64,000 nucleotides of DNA from an uncultured Paraprevotella sp. Its GTDB lineage: Bacteria > Bacteroidota > Bacteroidia > Bacteroidales > Bacteroidaceae. The notes beneath the pieces are model-generated. The model had not been told where the DNA came from, did not search any database, and saw nothing but the letters and a program-made list of their open reading frames with translations. Location of the stretch: assembly GCA_944319925.1 (NCBI GenBank), contig CALUFQ010000001.1:1-64000 (forward strand), written 5' to 3'. This document shows, in pieces, positions 60,987-64,000 of this stretch. Position 1 is the stretch's first letter; each line of letters opens with the position of its first letter. Position numbers and translations under genes: made by a program.

Positions 60987-62180
60987 TTATTGCCCACCGA
61001 GATAAGCGTCCATCTCTTTCTCTTTTTCCTTGTCGCCGAGGATATAGTAAATTGTCCTCAGGCGGGATGCCCATCTTTCCGGATTATCGGGTTCAAGTTC
61101 CTTGACTTTCAGGAAATAAGGTTCTCCTTTCTTGTACAAGTCCTTCACTTTGACGATTTCCGCGTCATACGCCTTTTGGGTCAGTTTCTTCTTTCCAATT
61201 TCCTCATTGACGGCATAGCCTTCGTTACAGCAGCAAACGCCGGCATTGTAATAGGCATCGGCGAATGTCGGGTCAATCTCCGCGCTCTTCTCAAAGAAAG
61301 GCAAAGCCTCATTGTACTTTTCCTGCCCGAACAACACCACACCCTTGGAATAATTGGCAATCTTGTTGTTCGGATCTGCGGCCAAAAGCGCATCGGCAAA
61401 AGCCAATGCCTCGTCGTTCATTTTCCGTTCCGCATAATATGCCAGCAAGTTTTGTGCAATAGCTTCATCTGCCGTGGCATATTTCTTGGAAGCGTCAATC
61501 CATTGGGCTGTGTCCCCGGTTTCCAACAACATCATCAGGTGCAATTGCCTTACAGTCTTGGCTTCCTTGTCATACTCAAGAGCCTCGTTGATGTGCATCC
61601 CCACTTTGTCATATTCCTTCCCTTGGTAAGCAGCAAGACAAGCGTAATAGGCCACTTGGCGCTTGTCAAACACCGTGTCGTTCAACACCGCCGGTTCATT
61701 GGCCACCATCTTTTGTGTCTTCGGGAAGTTCAACCAAGCATCATACGCCTTGTAGGCTTCCGAAAAGTTATGGTTTTGGAAATTGAATTGTCCGGCATAC
61801 ATGAGGAACGTGCGGAACTTCATCAGGTTCCCCTTGTTCTTTTCCACATATTCCTTATCCTCGTCGAACTCATTACATTTCTCGTAAGCGTCAAGACAAG
61901 CATACAAGTTTTTGACAAACTTTGCCGTATCCATCGGTTGGTGAGCGGCAGCCTTGTTCAGTTCATCTGCAAAAAGACGCTGGTAAAGGTCACCTTGGGT
62001 GTTCCACGCCAAGGCCATGTCCTTCGTTTCCCCGCTAGTCAAAGCTTGTGTCAACAACGTTTGGGCTTCCGTAAAGTTGTTTTCGTCCATCAAGCCCTGC
62101 GCTTTCTTCACCAGCCTGTTCTGTGCGAACGCACCGGTTGCGGCAACCAGCAGCGCGATTGATAATACATACTTTTTCAT
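60987..62180 (-). CDS. Exported TPR-repeat protein
   Basis: A 397-residue protein with a signal peptide (MKKYVLSIALLVAATGAFAQ). TPR units are clear: NRLVKKAQGLMDENNFTEAQTLLTQAL, MNDEALAFADALLAADPNNKIANYSKGVVLFGQEKYNEALPFFEKSAEIDPTFADAYYNAGVCCCNEG with the canonical Ala/Gly/Tyr spacing, and a C-terminal EPYFLKVKELEPDNPERWASRLRTIYYILGD. It is likely a periplasmic protein-interaction scaffold. It is located 25 bases after the gyrA stop codon, so probably co-transcribed with it. Confidence 0.85.
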   Translation of the reverse strand: MKKYVLSIALLVAATGAFAQNRLVKKAQGLMDENNFTEAQTLLTQALTSGETKDMALAWNTQGDLYQRLFADELNKAAAHQPMDTAKFVKNLYACLDAYEKCNEFDEDKEYVEKNKGNLMKFRTFLMYAGQFNFQNHNFSEAYKAYDAWLNFPKTQKMVANEPAVLNDTVFDKRQVAYYACLAAYQGKEYDKVGMHINEALEYDKEAKTVRQLHLMMLLETGDTAQWIDASKKYATADEAIAQNLLAYYAERKMNDEALAFADALLAADPNNKIANYSKGVVLFGQEKYNEALPFFEKSAEIDPTFADAYYNAGVCCCNEGYAVNEEIGKKKLTQKAYDAEIVKVKDLYKKGEPYFLKVKELEPDNPERWASRLRTIYYILGDKEKEKEMDAYLGGQ

Positions 62181-62205
62181 AACTTTAAAAATTAAAAGTT
62201 TTATA

Positions 62206-64000
62206 TTACTCCTTTGTATCTTCCTTTGGATTATCTATTTCCGGAGTCTCGTTACCTTCCGCTCCTTCCATCTGTCCAAGCATCAATTCTTCATCCTCTT
62301 CTTCGTTGACCTGCGTCTGCACCTTGCAAACACTGCTGATGTGGTCATTGCGTTTTTCAAGGTTAATCAGGCGCACTCCCTGCGTGGCACGCCCCATGAT
62401 GCGCACAGCGGCAACTTTCAAACGGATAGTGATGCCACTTTTGTTGATAATCATCAGGTCGTTTTCGTCCGTCACGGCCTTAATAGCGACCAATTTTCCT
62501 GTCTTTTCCGTGATGTTCAACGTCTTCACGCCCTTTGCGCCACGGTTTGTCACACGGTAATCGTCAATATCCGAACGTTTGCCATAACCTTGTTCGCTGA
62601 CCACCATGATGGTTTCTTTCTGCAGGTCATTCACGCAAACCATCCCGATTACTTCGTCCGCCCCGTCGTCGTCGATTGTCATGCCCCTCACACCAGTCGC
62701 AGTACGTCCCATCGGACGCACCTTGCTTTCATGGAAACGAATGGCACGTCCGTTACGGTTGGCAATGACAATCTCGTTCTCGCCGTTGGTCAGCCGGACA
62801 CCTATCACGCGGTCATCCTCACGAATCGTGATGGCATTCACTCCATTTGCGCGCGGACGTGAATATTCCTGCAAGCAAGTCTTTTTAATGATACCGTTTT
62901 TCGTGCAGAACACCACGTAATGCGACTTGCAGAACTCAGCATCATTCAGGTTTTTGATACGCAGGCACACATTGATGGCATCATCCGGGTCGATATTCAG
63001 CATGTTCTGGATGGCACGTCCCTTGGAGTTTTTCGCCCCTTCAGGGATTTCATAGACTTTCAGCCAGAAACAACGGCCTTTTTGCGTGAAGAAAAGCATC
63101 GTGTTGTGCATCGTGGCCGGATAAATGTATTCCACGAAGTCCGCATCACGCGTACTGGTGCCCTTGCTGCCAACTCCTCCACGCGCCTGGGCGTGGAACT
63201 CAGCCAACGGAGTTCGTTTGATGTAACCTAAATGGCTGATGGTAATGACCATCTCGTCATCGGCATAAAAGTCTTCCGGATTGAATTCCTCGCTGGAATA
63301 AACAATTTCTGAACGCCGTGCATCGCCGAATTGTTCCTTCACTTCCACCAGCTCGTCCTTGATGACCTTTTTGCAAAGGTTCTCATCACTCAAGATTTGC
63401 TTGAAATATTCGATTTGCTTCAACAGCTCGTCATATTCGTTCCGTAGCTGTTCTTGCATCAGGTTGGTCAACTGGCGGAGGCGCATCTCTACAATGGCCT
63501 TGGCCTGCACTTCGTCCAGTTCGAAACGTGCCATCAACCCTTCTACGGCAGCCTGCGGATTCTGTGCCTGGCGGATGATGTGTACCACCTCGTCAATATT
63601 GTCGCTCGCGATAATCAAACCGTCCAGGATATGTGCCCGCTCTTCGGCCTTACGCAAATCATATCTCGTCCGGCGCACGACCACATCGTGCCGATGGGCC
63701 ACGAAATTGGAAATGCAATCTTTCAACGAAAGCAACTTGGGACGCCCCTTCACCAGTGCGATGCAATTCACGCTGAAACTAGTTTGCAGTGGAGTCATCT
63801 TGAACAATTTGTTCAATACCACGTTGGCATTGGCATCACGCTTCACGTCCACCACGATGCGCATACCCTCGCGGTCAGACTCGTCATTCACGTTGCTGAT
63901 GCCGTCTATTTTCTTTTCGTTGACCAAATCGGCTATCTGCTTAATCAATTCGGCCTTGTTCACGCCGTAAGGAATTTCTGTCACCACAATTTTGTCATGG
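62206..64000 (-). CDS. gyrA: DNA gyrase subunit A, C-terminal part (N-terminus beyond right edge)
   Basis: The frame is open from the right edge of the window to the stop at 62206, giving about 597 residues of the subunit. The first part is the tower and coiled-coil region (IVVTEIPYGVNKAELIKQIADLV, FELDEVQAKAIVEMRLRQL). The rest is the six-bladed beta-pinwheel with the GyrA box as AQARGGVGSKG, followed by blades such as VGVRLTNGENEIVIANRNGRAIRF. The acidic tail (QVNEEEDEELMLGQMEGAEGNE) is usual for gyrase. The active-site Tyr and the fluoroquinolone-resistance region lie outside the window. Confidence 0.96.
   Translation of the reverse strand, partial: HDKIVVTEIPYGVNKAELIKQIADLVNEKKIDGISNVNDESDREGMRIVVDVKRDANANVVLNKLFKMTPLQTSFSVNCIALVKGRPKLLSLKDCISNFVAHRHDVVVRRTRYDLRKAEERAHILDGLIIASDNIDEVVHIIRQAQNPQAAVEGLMARFELDEVQAKAIVEMRLRQLTNLMQEQLRNEYDELLKQIEYFKQILSDENLCKKVIKDELVEVKEQFGDARRSEIVYSSEEFNPEDFYADDEMVITISHLGYIKRTPLAEFHAQARGGVGSKGTSTRDADFVEYIYPATMHNTMLFFTQKGRCFWLKVYEIPEGAKNSKGRAIQNMLNIDPDDAINVCLRIKNLNDAEFCKSHYVVFCTKNGIIKKTCLQEYSRPRANGVNAITIREDDRVIGVRLTNGENEIVIANRNGRAIRFHESKVRPMGRTATGVRGMTIDDDGADEVIGMVCVNDLQKETIMVVSEQGYGKRSDIDDYRVTNRGAKGVKTLNITEKTGKLVAIKAVTDENDLMIINKSGITIRLKVAAVRIMGRATQGVRLINLEKRNDHISSVCKVQTQVNEEEDEELMLGQMEGAEGNETPEIDNPKEDTKE

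Noticed and set aside
1-64000. tRNA or rRNA genes
   Set aside because: No cloverleaf with a TTCRANY T-loop or rRNA signature was noticed; only rnpB was recognised. A covariance search would be needed to exclude them fully.

Overview
The window looks like a chromosome segment from a member of the Bacteroidales (a Bacteroides-like gut anaerobe of moderate GC; species not assignable). The evidence is the gene content: Bacteroidetes-type lipoproteins, a DUF4468 protein, a PFL/ACT pair, a serine palmitoyltransferase for sphingolipids, a clostripain-like C11 peptidase, and a sigma factor of the short primary Bacteroidetes type. Many start regions also carry TAnnTTTG -7 elements. Three places have a complete TTTG-N19-TAnnTTTG promoter: rnpB and the two copies of a 52-bp repeat near 56-57 kb.

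Layout. 1-230 is the end of an insertion sequence. 0.27-6.3 kb holds an OmpH-like lipoprotein, a small membrane protein, pepD, a beta-helix lipoprotein, an EEP-family hydrolase and a membrane protein. 6.3-6.9 kb is a repeat-filled gap. 6.9-21.9 kb is mostly core: thioredoxin-like and MG2 surface proteins, a DEAD-box helicase, LptF/G permease, tgt, lon, a tRNA methyltransferase, a lipid kinase divergent from serine palmitoyltransferase, and an RluA pseudouridine synthase. 21.9-24.7 kb holds a group II intron relic, a transposase relic and an HNH nuclease/C5-methyltransferase pair. 24.7-28.2 kb has an operon encoding a secreted protein, an HprK-like kinase, an S26-like peptidase, a PqqD protein and an MmcQ protein, followed downstream by rpoD.

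28.3-39.9 kb is a defence island on the minus strand. In transcription order it has a damaged HTH regulator, an internally deleted AlbA_2 protein, type III Res and Mod, a Z1-domain protein, an unrecognised 218-residue protein and a DUF1016/YhcG nuclease. 39.9-51.2 kb returns to core functions: HtrA protease, RNase P RNA, a BrkB-like membrane protein, riboflavin synthase, a TolC-MacA-MacB efflux operon ending in a LytS/LytTR two-component pair, and a DUF4468 protein. 51.2-52.2 kb is a gene-free kilobase bounded by 66-bp inverted repeats. 52.2-57.0 kb holds PFL, ACT, fabI, a C11 peptidase and a PIN toxin-antitoxin pair flanked by an exact 52-bp duplication containing a promoter. 57.1-57.6 kb is again repeats. 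57.6-64 kb holds a GH43 enzyme, a dihydrouridine synthase, two TPR proteins and the C-terminal part of gyrA, which runs off the right edge.

The most interesting points are the promoter duplication around the toxin-antitoxin pair, the expanded type III restriction operon with its decayed upstream genes and mosaic mod gene, the kinase-peptidase-PqqD operon without a visible substrate, and the intergenic repeat families shared between the 6.5, 52 and 57 kb gaps. All assignments are from reading the sequence; no database search was run.
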